From positions 2,232,001 to 2,296,000 of the forward strand of contig NZ_LT670844.1 of assembly GCF_900141755.1 (NCBI RefSeq): DNA of 64,000 bases. The letters are read 5' to 3'. The stretch comes from Bradyrhizobium lablabi (GTDB lineage Bacteria; Pseudomonadota; Alphaproteobacteria; Rhizobiales; Xanthobacteraceae). A program made the position numbers and the translations under genes. This document shows, piece by piece, positions 25,363-35,025 of this stretch (position 1 is the stretch's first letter; each line of letters starts with the position of its first letter). The notes below the pieces were generated by a model. It was not told where the DNA came from and searched no databases. It saw only the letters and a list, made by a program, of their open reading frames with translations.

Positions 25363-27216
25363 TCAGTAGCCGAACGCTTGCGGCAACGCGGTGCTGATGG
25401 CAGGCACGAAGGCGATAACCAATAGGCACAGAAACAGCAAGCCGAGATAGCCCAGGATCGGCTTGACGGTCTGTTCGATCGGCACATTGCCGATCAGGCA
25501 GGCCCCGTAAAGTCCGAGCCCAAGCGGCGGCGCGAACAGGCCGATCCCCATCGAAATCACCAGCACCACGCCGAAATGCAATGGATTGACGCCGAGTTTG
25601 ATCGCAACCGGCAGCAAGAGCGGCCCGAAAATGATCAGCGCCGCGGCGCCTTCGAGCACCGAACCCATCACGATCAAGACCGCGATCGACAGCAGCATGA
25701 ACAGCCAGGTACCGTGCGCGCCCGACATCGACAGCATCATCTCGCCCACCGCATGCGGCACTTGCTGCAGCGTCAGCACGAACGCGAGCGACTGCGCGGC
25801 CGCTACGATGAACAACACCAATCCGGAGCGCGTCGCCGCCTGCACGAAACTATGCCCGGCGTTCTTGAGGCTGAGCTCGCGAAAAACCAAACTGCCGATG
25901 ACGATGGCGTAGACCGCGGCGAATGCCGAAATTTCCGTCGCGGTCGCAAACCCGCTCTTGAAGCCCGCGAAGATCATGAAGATCAATCCGAACGAGGCGA
26001 TCGCGCCGCTCCACAGGCCGGACATCGGTGTTTGCGCTTCGACCTCCGCGACCGAGGCGCGGGGTTTTCCGAAGACGATCGACACCGCGATGAGCGCAAG
26101 CGCCATCAGTCCGGCCGGCAGCACGCCGGCGACGAACAGGCCACCGATCGAGAGGTTGGCGACGAAGCCCAGGATGATCAGGTTGATGCAGGGCGGAATG
26201 GTTTCCGCCATCACGGCGGAGGCGGCCAATAGCGCCACCGCGCCGCCCGGATTTTGCTTCGAGCGACGGGCCGCGGGGATCAGCACCGATCCGACTGCCG
26301 CGACGTCGGCCATTTTCGAGCCGGAGATGCCGGAAAACAGCACCATCGATGTTACCATGACGACGTTGAGGCCGCCGCGCATGTGACCCACCGCGCGCTG
26401 CAGCAGCGCAATGAGGCGAACCGACATGCCGTTGGCTTCCATCAAATAGCCGACCAGAATGAAGAAGGGGATCGCGAGCAGCACGAAATTGTCGATGCCG
26501 CGCGCCATCTGCTGCGCGAAGATGACGCCGGGCAGCGTGCCCTCGACCCAGATGAATGTCAGCGCCGCCAGCGCCAGCGCAAAGCCGATCGGCAGTCCGC
26601 CGAACAGGGTCAAGAAAAAGCCCGCCAGCATCAGCGTGCCCGACGACGGCACCGAATCCGGCGCGACAAAATCCCACGCCAGATAGAGGGCGACGATTGC
26701 CGCGGTCGCAACCGCTCCGGCGATCATATCGCCGAGGGGACGCGTGCAAAAAAGCTCGGCGGCGAAAATCGTCATGAACAGCGCGCCGACACCCATCGGA
26801 TAGAACGTCAGTTCCAGCGGCAGACCCGCACCGGTGGTCTGTCCCGTGGTGAGCCCGCCGAGCTTTAGGGCGTTGTACGCGACATAGCCCGCGATCACGG
26901 TCATCAACAGCGCAGCTACGGAATCCACCACACGCCGGACTCCAGCCGGCAGCCTGTCGATGAAAAATGCCACGCCGGCATTCTCGCTACGCGCCAGCGC
27001 GCTGGCCGCACCGAAGAAGCTCGATCCGACCATGAGGCCGCGGGCCACATCGTCGGCCCACTCGACCGGGGCGTTGAACAGGAAGCGCAGCAGCACCGAA
27101 CCGACGACGACCAGGAGGTCGGCTGCAAGCAGGATCGCCGCAATGGCGTCGCTTGCCGCAAGCAGCGCGGCGATGATCCGGTGGCGGGCGCTTTGCGACG
27201 GCGCGACGCCTGACAT
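25363..27216 (-). CDS. TRAP transporter permease, fused DctQ-DctM
   Basis: 617 residues. Residues about 15-170 are the small four-helix DctQ part (VEWADDVARGLMVGSSFFGA); residues about 195-615 are the large 12-helix DctM part (FFILVGYLMEANGMSVRLIA; GISGSKMADVAAVGSVLIPA). Fusion of the two is known in this family. With the binding protein encoded 11 bp upstream (27228-28259) it forms a complete sodium-coupled importer for an organic acid in the inner membrane. The hydroxyacid dehydrogenase follows 13 bp downstream. Confidence 0.92.
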   Translation of the reverse strand: MSGVAPSQSARHRIIAALLAASDAIAAILLAADLLVVVGSVLLRFLFNAPVEWADDVARGLMVGSSFFGAASALARSENAGVAFFIDRLPAGVRRVVDSVAALLMTVIAGYVAYNALKLGGLTTGQTTGAGLPLELTFYPMGVGALFMTIFAAELFCTRPLGDMIAGAVATAAIVALYLAWDFVAPDSVPSSGTLMLAGFFLTLFGGLPIGFALALAALTFIWVEGTLPGVIFAQQMARGIDNFVLLAIPFFILVGYLMEANGMSVRLIALLQRAVGHMRGGLNVVMVTSMVLFSGISGSKMADVAAVGSVLIPAARRSKQNPGGAVALLAASAVMAETIPPCINLIILGFVANLSIGGLFVAGVLPAGLMALALIAVSIVFGKPRASVAEVEAQTPMSGLWSGAIASFGLIFMIFAGFKSGFATATEISAFAAVYAIVIGSLVFRELSLKNAGHSFVQAATRSGLVLFIVAAAQSLAFVLTLQQVPHAVGEMMLSMSGAHGTWLFMLLSIAVLIVMGSVLEGAAALIIFGPLLLPVAIKLGVNPLHFGVVLVISMGIGLFAPPLGLGLYGACLIGNVPIEQTVKPILGYLGLLFLCLLVIAFVPAISTALPQAFGY

Positions 27217-27227
27217 GGTTTGTTACC

Positions 27228-28259
27228 TCAGGCCTGAGTCGCGCGGATCATATCCACCACGGGTTTTGCCTCAGGGCGCGCTTTTACAAAATTGTCGGTT
27301 TGCGGAAGGACGCGCTTGCGGAAGGCGTCCTTGTCGCATTCGACAATGGTGACGCCTTTATCCGCGAGAGTTTTGAGCGCCTCTTTCTCCATCTCAAGGC
27401 CATGGCTGCGGGTATCGGCAGCCGCCTTTTTGGCCGCGTCGAGAAATCCTTCACGGAGTTTCGGGTCCATCCGGTTGAACGTGGCATCGCTGAAATAAGT
27501 CGCCAGCGGGGAGAAGTTATGCTGCGTCAGCGCATAGTGTTTTGCGGTCTCATAAAACTTGCTGGCGAGGATGGTCGGGGGATCGTGCTCGAGCCCGTCG
27601 AGCACGCCGGCCTGCAGCGCCGTATAGATTTCGCCGAATGCCAGCGGCGTCGCCGCGGCGCCCATCAGGCGAAGACATTCGGTGATGACGGGATTGGGCA
27701 GCGTCCTGATCTTGAGGCCGGCGAGATCTTCCGGCGTCTTCACTGGCTTCTTCGCCAGCACGCTGCGGGCGCCGAAATTATACGCCCATGAGATGATCCG
27801 GATATTGGCGCCCTTGAGCAGCGCATCCTCGATCGGCTTGGCGGCGCCGGCGTCGAAGGCTTTTGTCTGCTGCGGAAAGCTGGTGAAGAGATAGCCGAGG
27901 TCGAACGTACCTACCAGCGGAACCAGATTGGCCGAGATCGACGAGCCCGACACCATCAAATCGATCACACCTAATTTGACGGAATTGATGACGTCGATTT
28001 CCTGACCCAACTGGTTGTCGGGAAAAAAGGTGACGTCGATCTGCTCGCCGAGCCCGTTCGCCTTCAGGCTTTTCACCAGATTGTCGTAATAGACACGCCC
28101 GTTGGCGTATTTGGGATCGTTAGGCAGCGATGACGAGCATTTTAGCTTCAAAGTTGCGGCCTGCGCGCGCCCGATGATGGCGGGCGAAACCGCAAGCCAC
28201 GCGGCAGCTGCCGTCGATGATTTCAACAACACGCGACGGCTGACAGGCGCGGTCTTCAT
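27228..28259 (-). CDS. TRAP transporter solute-binding protein (DctP family)
   Basis: 343 residues from the ATG at 28259, with GGAGGA eight bases upstream; the frame to 28328 lacks this. The N-terminus SRRVLLKSSTAAAAWLAVSP is a twin-arginine-like signal ending near RAQA. The mature part has the DctP hallmark region (AGLKIRTLPNPVITECLRLM and GEIYTALQAGVLDGLEHDPP). First gene of a three-gene unit with the fused permease and the dehydrogenase. The ligand is not evident, but a C4-dicarboxylate or sugar acid is typical. Confidence 0.92.
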   Translation of the reverse strand: MKTAPVSRRVLLKSSTAAAAWLAVSPAIIGRAQAATLKLKCSSSLPNDPKYANGRVYYDNLVKSLKANGLGEQIDVTFFPDNQLGQEIDVINSVKLGVIDLMVSGSSISANLVPLVGTFDLGYLFTSFPQQTKAFDAGAAKPIEDALLKGANIRIISWAYNFGARSVLAKKPVKTPEDLAGLKIRTLPNPVITECLRLMGAAATPLAFGEIYTALQAGVLDGLEHDPPTILASKFYETAKHYALTQHNFSPLATYFSDATFNRMDPKLREGFLDAAKKAAADTRSHGLEMEKEALKTLADKGVTIVECDKDAFRKRVLPQTDNFVKARPEAKPVVDMIRATQA

Positions 28260-28372
28260 AGTGCTTCCTCCCGGCGTATTTTTCTTGTGCCACTGCATAT
28301 TGTGGCTGTTCAGTTTGCCTTTGCTCACAAAGGTTGGACCAAACAGAAGTCTCGCGCAAGGGCGGGATGTTA

Positions 28373-29122
28373 TCAGCCGGCAGCCGCGGCGTGGCTGTCG
28401 TGTCCGAAATAGGCGCGCTCGAGCCGCTGCGGCAAATTGGCTTCGCTGGTTGGCGCTTCCAGCACGATGTGCCCCTGCACCAGCGCATAGACGCGATCGG
28501 CGGCCGCGAGCGCTTTTTCCAATAATTGTTCGACCAACAGCACCGCGATACCCTGGCTCCGCAGCCTGGCGACGACGTTGAGCACGCGATCGACCAGGAC
28601 CGGCGACAGACCGGCCGACGGCTCGTCGAGCATCAACAGGCGCGGACGACGCACCAGTCCTTGCGCCACCGTCAACATCTGCTGCTGCCCGCCGCTCAGC
28701 GCGCCGCCACGCTCGTGGCGTTTCTCGGCGATCTCCGGAAAGAACGACAAGGCTTCCTCGACCCGCGCCGCGCGCTCGCCGCGCGGCAAATCGTAGCCCG
28801 CCAGCAGCAGATTGTCGGTGACGGAAATTTGCGTGAAGACCCGATGGCCCTCGATGACATGTACGAGGCCCGCGCGCGCCGCCTCGCGCGGTGTGGCGTT
28901 CGTCATGTCGCGGCCGCCGAAGCGCACTTGACCGGCATTGACCGGCAGCAATCCCGACAACGCGCGCAGCATGGTGGTCTTGCCCGCGCCGTTCGGGCCG
29001 AGCAGCGCCACGACTTCGCCCGGCGCGACTGTGAGATCGATGCCATGCAGCACGCGGATCTTGCCGTAGCCGGATTCCAGCGCGGCAACGAACAGCAGCG
29101 GTTCAGCCGCCGAGATAAGCAC
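28373..29122 (-). CDS. livF: ABC transporter ATP-binding protein, LivF type
   Basis: 249 residues. Walker [10 protein letters not shown], signature LSGGQQQ and Walker B LLMLDEPSAGL are intact, and the order and length match LivF of the branched-chain/hydrophobic amino-acid uptake family. The start is a GTG at 29122 preceded by GGAGG, overlapping the end of the fused livM-livG gene by 20 bp, so translation is likely coupled. Last gene of the operon. Confidence 0.9.
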   Translation of the reverse strand: MLISAAEPLLFVAALESGYGKIRVLHGIDLTVAPGEVVALLGPNGAGKTTMLRALSGLLPVNAGQVRFGGRDMTNATPREAARAGLVHVIEGHRVFTQISVTDNLLLAGYDLPRGERAARVEEALSFFPEIAEKRHERGGALSGGQQQMLTVAQGLVRRPRLLMLDEPSAGLSPVLVDRVLNVVARLRSQGIAVLLVEQLLEKALAAADRVYALVQGHIVLEAPTSEANLPQRLERAYFGHDSHAAAAG

Positions 29123-30902
29123 TGACCACCTCCTTGTGGACGCGAATTTCCGCCGGCGTTCCGGCGGCGAGCGTGCGGCCGAGATTGAGCACGGTGACTT
29201 GATCGCAGATGTCGAAGATCAGGTCGGCATGATGCTCGACCAGCAACACGCCGGCGCCGCGGGCGCTGATCGCCCGGATCAGCGCCGCCAGCCGCTCGAT
29301 TTCGTCGCTGGATAGGCCAGCGGCGGGTTCATCGAGCAGCAGGAAATCCGGCTCCAGCATCAGCGCGCGGGCGATCTCGATGAAGCGCAGTTCGCTGTGC
29401 TGCAGCCGGTCGGCGCGGACATCGGCCAGTGTTTCAAGCCCGACCACGCCCAGCAGCGCGCGGGCTCGGGCGGCGAGCACGCGCTCGTCGCGCCGGCTTC
29501 GCGGCAGTGCCAGCAGCGCCTCGACAAAACTCGCCTGTCCCTCGATGGTGCCGCCGATCATGACGTTCTGCAGCACCGAGGCCTCGCCGATCACGCGCGG
29601 CGTCTGGAAGGTGCGCGCGATGCCGTTGACGGCGCGCAGCGTCGGCATGCCCGGCGCCAGCGCGTCTTCTCCCAACTGCAGCGTCCCGGCCTTGGCGGCG
29701 TAGTAGCCGGAGATCACGTTGAGCGTCGTGGTCTTGCCGCTTCCATTGGGGCCGATCAGGCCGTGAATCTGGCCGGGCTTGACGTCGAGATCGAGGCCGT
29801 CGATGGCGCGCACATTGCCGAAGCTCAGCGCGATGCCGCGCAGGCTGAGCGTCCTGGCGCCCGCGCTCGTGCGCAGGATATCACCGAGCGCCGCGGGACG
29901 CGGCACGATCGCGCGATTGGCGGCGAGCGGACGTCGGTTGCGGAAATCCAACAGCGCCGCGATGCCGCCCGGCATCACCAGCACGATCACGAGGAGCAGC
30001 ACGGCGTAGAGGAACGTCGACCATGCCGCGAGCGATGCGACCATCTCCGGCAGGATGGTCAGGATAATGGTGCCGAGCATCGGACCCAGGATCGAGCCCC
30101 GCCCGCCGATCAGGATCGCGATAAAGAACAAGACCGAGAGATCGAAGGTGAAAGCGTCCGGCGTGATGTAGGTCTGCAGGCTCGCGAACAGTCCGCCGGC
30201 GATCGCCGCCAAGGCTCCCGCGAGCAGGAAGATCGCGATCAGCATGCGCGGCTTGGAAATGCCGCTAGCTTCGGCGGCGACCTCGGCGTCGCGGACCGCG
30301 ATCAGGGCGCGGCCGAACCGGCTGTGCGCGACATTGGCGCTGATCCAGGTCGCAAGACCGGCAAACGCAATGCAGAGGTAGTAAAAGCCCCATGCTGTAT
30401 TGAAGGGCGGCGGGAATTCCGGGCCGACAATGCCGATGCCGCCACCGGTGACACTCTGCCAGGCCAGCGCAATCTGCGTGACGATAGTGGCAAAACCGAG
30501 CGTCGACATCGCGAAATAGAAGGTGCGCAACCGTAACGCCGGCAGGCCGACGATGACGCCGAACACCGCGCCGACGCAAGCGGCGATGGCAAGCGCTACG
30601 AATACCGGCACTGGAGGCGCGACATTGCCGGCGACCAACACGCTCGTGGTATAGGCGCCGAGCGTCAGCAACGCGACATAGCCGATCGCGAGATGTCCGG
30701 CAAAACCGACGATCAGGTTGAGGCCGGACACCAGCACCCAGTAGATGGCCGCCCGCGTGCCGATCAGCGCCCAATAGTTGTTGCTGACGAACGGCAGGAT
30801 CATCGCCAATACAAAAATGCCGAGAAACGGCGCGAGCTGCGGCAGCACCGCGCGAAAGGCGCGCGTCTCGTGGCGTGCGGGAGCGGCGGTGACGGCGGTC
30901 AT
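29103..30902 (-). CDS. ABC transporter, fused LivM permease and LivG ATPase
   Basis: 599 residues from the ATG at 30902, whose bases overlap the livH stop (TGATG). Residues 1-320 hold about ten membrane helices of LivM (IVGFAGHLAIGYVALLTLGA; IGGRGSILGPMLGTIILTIL). After a linker, residues about 350-599 are the LivG ATPase with Walker A GPNGSGKTT and Walker B FLLLDEPAAGL. The signature motif is atypical: LQHSE in place of an LSGGQ-like sequence. LivM and LivG are normally separate proteins; here they are one chain. Confidence 0.9.
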   Translation of the reverse strand: MTAVTAAPARHETRAFRAVLPQLAPFLGIFVLAMILPFVSNNYWALIGTRAAIYWVLVSGLNLIVGFAGHLAIGYVALLTLGAYTTSVLVAGNVAPPVPVFVALAIAACVGAVFGVIVGLPALRLRTFYFAMSTLGFATIVTQIALAWQSVTGGGIGIVGPEFPPPFNTAWGFYYLCIAFAGLATWISANVAHSRFGRALIAVRDAEVAAEASGISKPRMLIAIFLLAGALAAIAGGLFASLQTYITPDAFTFDLSVLFFIAILIGGRGSILGPMLGTIILTILPEMVASLAAWSTFLYAVLLLVIVLVMPGGIAALLDFRNRRPLAANRAIVPRPAALGDILRTSAGARTLSLRGIALSFGNVRAIDGLDLDVKPGQIHGLIGPNGSGKTTTLNVISGYYAAKAGTLQLGEDALAPGMPTLRAVNGIARTFQTPRVIGEASVLQNVMIGGTIEGQASFVEALLALPRSRRDERVLAARARALLGVVGLETLADVRADRLQHSELRFIEIARALMLEPDFLLLDEPAAGLSSDEIERLAALIRAISARGAGVLLVEHHADLIFDICDQVTVLNLGRTLAAGTPAEIRVHKEVVSAYLGG

Positions 30903-31759
30903 CACACCCTCCGCGCGGTGGCCGCGCCGAACAGGCCTTGCGGGGCCGCCAGCAGAACCACGATGAACAGCGTGAATACGGCGACGGAAGAAAAGATACC
31001 GCCGACCAGGAAATTCGCGGCCTGCTGGAACAGGCCGAGCGCGAGGCCGCCGATGATGGCACCGCGGTTATTGCCGAGGCCGCCGAGCGCCACCGGCACA
31101 AAACCGTAGAAGTTCAACAGCGCGCCATTGGCGAAGAACGCCAGCAGCAATTCGCCGCCGGAAAATCCGGCAACACCGCCGATCACGCCGGCGAGCGCAT
31201 AGCTCGCGACGCGCAGATTGCGCTCCGGCAAGCCGAGCGCGCGCGCAGCGAAATTGTCCTCCGCGATGGCGAGGAACGCGCGGCCGACCAGCGTGCGGCG
31301 ATAGAGATATTCGAGGCCTAAGATGGTGATGGCGCAGGCAACAACCGGCAGCCAGAATTTTTCATCGAACACGCCGCTGCCCAACCCGATCAGGCGCGGA
31401 AACGGCTGCGGTTCGGTGCCCCATTTGATCGCCGCCACCTGCTGGATCATCAGCGCCAGCGCCAGCGTGGACAGCACATAGAGATGCTGATCGAGGCTTT
31501 TCAGTACCGGCCGCACCGCGACGAATTCGGTGATGATGCCGATCAGCGCGCATCCGACCAGCGTCAGCAAGAATCCGACAATGATCGGCATGCCCAATTT
31601 CAGCATGAACATCGAGCCGAACACGCCGCCGAGCATGGCGAGCTGGCCGGCCGTGAAACTCATCACCCGCGAGGTCGAGAACATGGTGTTGTAGGTGACG
31701 CCGACGAGCGCGTAGATCGCGCCCGCCGCGAGACCGGATGCGATGATCGAGGCGAACAT
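30902..31759 (-). CDS. livH: ABC transporter permease, LivH type
   Basis: 285 residues, eight or so membrane helices, starting directly with a helix (MFASIIASGLAAGAIYALVG). The family stretches NTMFSTSRVMSFTAGQLAML and FVPVALGGLGNNRGAIIGGL are present. It follows the binding protein by 21 bp and overlaps the fused livM-livG gene by four bases. It forms the inner-membrane pore with the LivM part of that protein. Confidence 0.92.
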   Translation of the reverse strand: MFASIIASGLAAGAIYALVGVTYNTMFSTSRVMSFTAGQLAMLGGVFGSMFMLKLGMPIIVGFLLTLVGCALIGIITEFVAVRPVLKSLDQHLYVLSTLALALMIQQVAAIKWGTEPQPFPRLIGLGSGVFDEKFWLPVVACAITILGLEYLYRRTLVGRAFLAIAEDNFAARALGLPERNLRVASYALAGVIGGVAGFSGGELLLAFFANGALLNFYGFVPVALGGLGNNRGAIIGGLALGLFQQAANFLVGGIFSSVAVFTLFIVVLLAAPQGLFGAATARRV

Positions 31760-31780
31760 CGGCCGCGCTCTCCGCCGCCT

Positions 31781-32977
31781 TTATGTGTATCCGGGCGCCA
31801 GCGCGAAGGTGCCGTTCTTGGCTGTAGAAGCCTCCGACATCACGATTTCTTCGGTCGGATAGCCGTTATGCTGGCTCGGCGTGAAGGTGTAGGTGCCGAA
31901 ATAGCCGGGATATTTCGACAGCGTGTTCCAGTATTTGATCAAACCTTCGCCGTCGGTCGATCCGCTTTCTGCGATCGCCTTGGCGATCAGCTCGATCGCA
32001 TCGACGCCACCGGCGATCCACCACAGCAGCGTATCGTTGACGGCGACATTGGCCTTGAGCAGGCGGTCGACGAGATCCTGGCTCTTCGCGGGCAATTTGC
32101 CGGCGGCATCGTAACTGCAGCTCTTGTAGCCGATGGCATAGACCTTTTTCCAGTTCTCCGGTTTCTCAACCAGGCCGGCCAGTTCGCCCGAAGCCATCGA
32201 GGGATGACCGACAAATGGAACGTCCCAGTTCATCGTCGCGCGGGTGTTGAACATCCGCGCTTCCATGCCGGTCGAGACGCTCCAGACCACAATCACTTCC
32301 GTGCCGGCGTTCTTGGCGCGCAGCATATCCGGCGTCATGTCGGCCTGGGTCGCATCGATGTTGGCCTGATAGACCACCTCAGCGCCGTCCTTCTTGAACG
32401 CCGCCACCGAGGCGCCGACCGCGGTCACGCCATAGCCGGTAGTGTCGCCGATCACGGCAACTTTTTTCGCCTTCAGGATATTGAGGCAATAATTGCGCAC
32501 CGCGTCGTCCCATTGGCTGTTGGAAGGCGCCAGCCGAAACGCGTTGGGAAATTTTGCCGTATCGATCAGGGTTTCCACCACGCAGGGGTGGAGGTTCGGC
32601 ATTTTACCGCGCGCCATGATCGGCGTGGTGGCAAGCGCCTCGCCGGAATTGAACGGCCCCCAGATCGCGTGGACCTTGGCCTGGCTGATCAATTCCTGCG
32701 TGGCATTCACGGCCTTGGTCGGATCGCCCTGGGTATCGCGGGTGATGACTTCGAGCTTGCGGCCCTTGACGCCGCCGGCCGCGTTGATCGCATCGACCGC
32801 GAAGATCACGCCGCGGTTGAAGCCGATGGTCGGCGCCGAGCTCGGTCCGGTCATCGCGGCAAGAAAGCCGATCTTGATCGGCTCGGATTGGGCAATCGCG
32901 GGCTTTGGCAATGAAAATGCTGCAGTGCCGAGCACACCGGCGCTGCCCAATAAAACGTCACGACGTGAAATGGCCAT
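31781..32977 (-). CDS. ABC transporter substrate-binding protein, LivK type
   Basis: 398 residues. The N-terminus SRRDVLLGSAGVLGTAAFSL ends near AIAQS and has a twin-arginine-like start. The mature part has the periplasmic leucine-binding fold (EPIKIGFLAAMTGPSSAPTI; AINAAGGVKGRKLEVITRDT). The ATG at 32977 follows GGGAG. First gene of a four-gene importer with LivH, LivMG and LivF. In soil rhizobia such systems take up amino acids, amides, urea or aromatic acids; which one cannot be read here. Confidence 0.92.
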   Translation of the reverse strand: MAISRRDVLLGSAGVLGTAAFSLPKPAIAQSEPIKIGFLAAMTGPSSAPTIGFNRGVIFAVDAINAAGGVKGRKLEVITRDTQGDPTKAVNATQELISQAKVHAIWGPFNSGEALATTPIMARGKMPNLHPCVVETLIDTAKFPNAFRLAPSNSQWDDAVRNYCLNILKAKKVAVIGDTTGYGVTAVGASVAAFKKDGAEVVYQANIDATQADMTPDMLRAKNAGTEVIVVWSVSTGMEARMFNTRATMNWDVPFVGHPSMASGELAGLVEKPENWKKVYAIGYKSCSYDAAGKLPAKSQDLVDRLLKANVAVNDTLLWWIAGGVDAIELIAKAIAESGSTDGEGLIKYWNTLSKYPGYFGTYTFTPSQHNGYPTEEIVMSEASTAKNGTFALAPGYT

Positions 32978-33243
32978 GTGATGCTCCCGTTTGTTTCCTT
33001 TTGCGGCGCCCGTCGTTGCGCGGGCGTCCGGCGCCGTGATTTTCGGCGTGTCGCCGAAATCGCTGCCAATTCAAATTTGAGCCTGATGTGGAGGCATTGT
33101 CCAGAGCTTCCGGCCAAGCCGGCGTGACATTGCCGAGAGGGCGCACCAAGTCCGGAGATATCCGGAACATTGCGCCAGGCCGCTCCCATTCTTGCCGATT
33201 GTGACGATCCCGCCACACCACACGACGGCAGACGCTGATAGGC

Positions 33244-33405
33244 TGGATTCTGATCAGTATTTCGCATGTCTATCCCGCGGCGCTCGCGACCAATCTCGCA
33301 GATCCCAACATCCAGATTTCCACCCGGCTGCGCGACAACGTCTTCCGCGCCGGCCTGAACTACCACTTCTCTGTCGGCCCGCTGATCGTCACGGCGAGTT
33401 ACTGA
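33244..33405 (+). pseudogene. 3' remnant of an outer-membrane beta-barrel protein gene
   Basis: The frame ending in TGA at 33403 reads …NLADPNIQISTRLRDNVFRA then GLNYHFSVGPLIVTASY. Alternating hydrophobic residues, the RAGLNYHF block and a terminal aromatic residue are typical of the last strands of rhizobial surface-antigen/porin-like proteins. Upstream the frame meets a stop at 33202 and no barrel sequence precedes it, so only about the last 50 residues survive. Confidence 0.55.
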
Positions 33406-33431
33406 AGTGGCCTCGGCGGTTATGGCAAACT

Positions 33432-33522
33432 CGTCATGCCCGGGCTTGTCCCGGGCATCCACGTCTTAACGAGTGTTGCAGCAAGAAAGACGTGGATGGC
33501 CGGGACAAGCCCGGCCATGACG
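33432..33522. repeat. imperfect palindromic repeat, 36-bp arms
   Basis: The left arm CGTCATGCCCGGGCTTGTCC (33432 on, to 33467) pairs with the right arm at 33487-33522, which ends GGACAAGCCCGGCCATGACG. Each arm also contains its own shorter palindrome. It lies between the barrel remnant and the 3' end of the LTxxQ gene. Confidence 0.75.
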
Positions 33523-33590
33523 AAAAAGCGAGTCATTTTCAGGCTGTTAGAAAGAGGCTGAAAATGCAGGCTGCATTTCCGGTCATATTC

Positions 33591-34898
33591 TTAAGACGCT
33601 CGCCTTGGGCCGATCGCCTCGAATTGCGCCTTTTGTTCATCGCTCAGCGTTGCGTAGAAATCGTCAAGGGCCGCGCCTACCAGCTTGACCGCTTGCAGCA
33701 TGGTATCGAGCCGCTTTCCGACTGCTGCGAGCCGCGCAGGTGGCGTGAGTGCATCGTCAGGCTGGCATGAGGTCTTGAGCATGTCCGCCGCCTGGGCGCT
33801 GGCGTCTTGCAGCGTTTCGAGGCCCGCACGTTGTGTGTCGGTTAGATGCAATCTGGCCTCGATCTCCCCGGTCGGCCATTGCAGGGCGGAAGGTTGCGCG
33901 GCGCCACAGCTCCCGACCAACGACCCTTTGACCTGCTTCGCGGCGGATATCCTGCGTTGATCTTCAACGACCCCGTTGAGCCGGGCTTTCTGCTCATCGT
34001 TCAGCAGGCCATAGAATTTCTCCAGTGCCGGCTGCACCGTTGCCACGGCCGATATCATCGCCTCGATACGCGCTTGCATGAACGCTAGTCTGCCTGACGC
34101 CGTCAGGATCATCTGTGTCGGGCATGCTGCCCGAATTTTCTGGGCGGCCGAGATCGAAGCGCTGGCGAGATCGTCAAGTGCGGCGCGTTGCGCTTCGGTG
34201 GGCTCAATCACTTGCTCAATTTGATCGATCGGAAGGCCGGCAATTTCAGGGCTGTCGTCACCGCACATCTGAGCCAGCCGATCGAGCGCTGTATTCCGGT
34301 GGCGGGACGATCGACGCGGCGAATAAAAATAACCCGACAGGTCATCGTAGCCGTAGGGTGCAAATATGCCGGCGTAAATGTCCGGATAGCCGTAGCCCCA
34401 GAACGGGGCGCCATATCCATAGCCCCACATCGCATAATCATAGATGTCGTGATAGGCGAACGGCCAGAACACCGGGCCGACCCATCCATATCCGCCGTTA
34501 CCGTGTTGCCACCACCCGTTTGCGCGGCCGCGGTTATGCCAACCTGCTAGCGCGGCACCCGCGGCAATTTGCGCGCGAGCCGAGGGATTGCTCAACAAGC
34601 GCCCGTGTCGAAACGCCCCAGCATGCGAGAACGAGTTTAGCGCGTTGCGGACGCCATGGTCGTTTCGGATCGAATGGGAAACTGCGAATCGGCCGCCCAT
34701 GTGGTGCCCGCCACCGAAATGCGCAGCATGAAAGCCGTGGCCTCCGGCATGAAAATGACCTCCGCCATGGCCGCCGCCGTGGCCGTGACCACCACCGCCG
34801 TGACCGCCGCCGCCTCGGGCCAGCGCGGCGCCGGACAGCACGGCCGCCAAAGCAACAGCCACAATCCCAGTCATTGATTTTCGGCATGGCACCTTCAT
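33591..34898 (-). CDS. exported Gly/His-rich protein with two LTxxQ (Spy/CpxP-like) domains
   Basis: 435 residues from the ATG at 34898, preceded by GGAGGAG. A signal peptide (about 1-30, MTGIVAVALAAVLSGAALAR) is followed by a Gly/His-rich stretch (GGGGHGGGGHGHGGGHGGGH) that could bind metal, an aromatic Gly/Tyr-rich middle (YDYAMWGYGYGAPFWGYGYP), then two helical repeats. The repeats carry the motifs EPTEAQRAAL and LTDTQRAGL, and each ends in a FYxxLxDEQKA block (FYGLLNDEQKARLNG; FYATLSDEQKAQFEA). They look like a tandem duplication. LTxxQ proteins bind unfolded proteins or metals in the periplasm. Monocistronic. Confidence 0.82.
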   Translation of the reverse strand: MKVPCRKSMTGIVAVALAAVLSGAALARGGGGHGGGGHGHGGGHGGGHFHAGGHGFHAAHFGGGHHMGGRFAVSHSIRNDHGVRNALNSFSHAGAFRHGRLLSNPSARAQIAAGAALAGWHNRGRANGWWQHGNGGYGWVGPVFWPFAYHDIYDYAMWGYGYGAPFWGYGYPDIYAGIFAPYGYDDLSGYFYSPRRSSRHRNTALDRLAQMCGDDSPEIAGLPIDQIEQVIEPTEAQRAALDDLASASISAAQKIRAACPTQMILTASGRLAFMQARIEAMISAVATVQPALEKFYGLLNDEQKARLNGVVEDQRRISAAKQVKGSLVGSCGAAQPSALQWPTGEIEARLHLTDTQRAGLETLQDASAQAADMLKTSCQPDDALTPPARLAAVGKRLDTMLQAVKLVGAALDDFYATLSDEQKAQFEAIGPRRAS

Positions 34899-35025
34899 CG
34901 CCCCGCTCCTCCCGAATTTGCGCCACTGGAAAAGACGCAAAAATGACGCAAAGGTTCCCTGCAGGGCGACCGAGCCGATCTCGATCACGCATTGTGCGCG
35001 GCTTATTATCCGATAAGTACCGGCC

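Larger units (their letters stand above)
32978..33590. other. intergenic region with a gene remnant and a palindromic repeat
   Basis: The operon leader of the LivK-type gene lies at its left end. The rest holds the outer-membrane-protein remnant at 33244-33405 and the palindrome at 33432-33522, listed separately. I see no intact gene. Confidence 0.5.
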
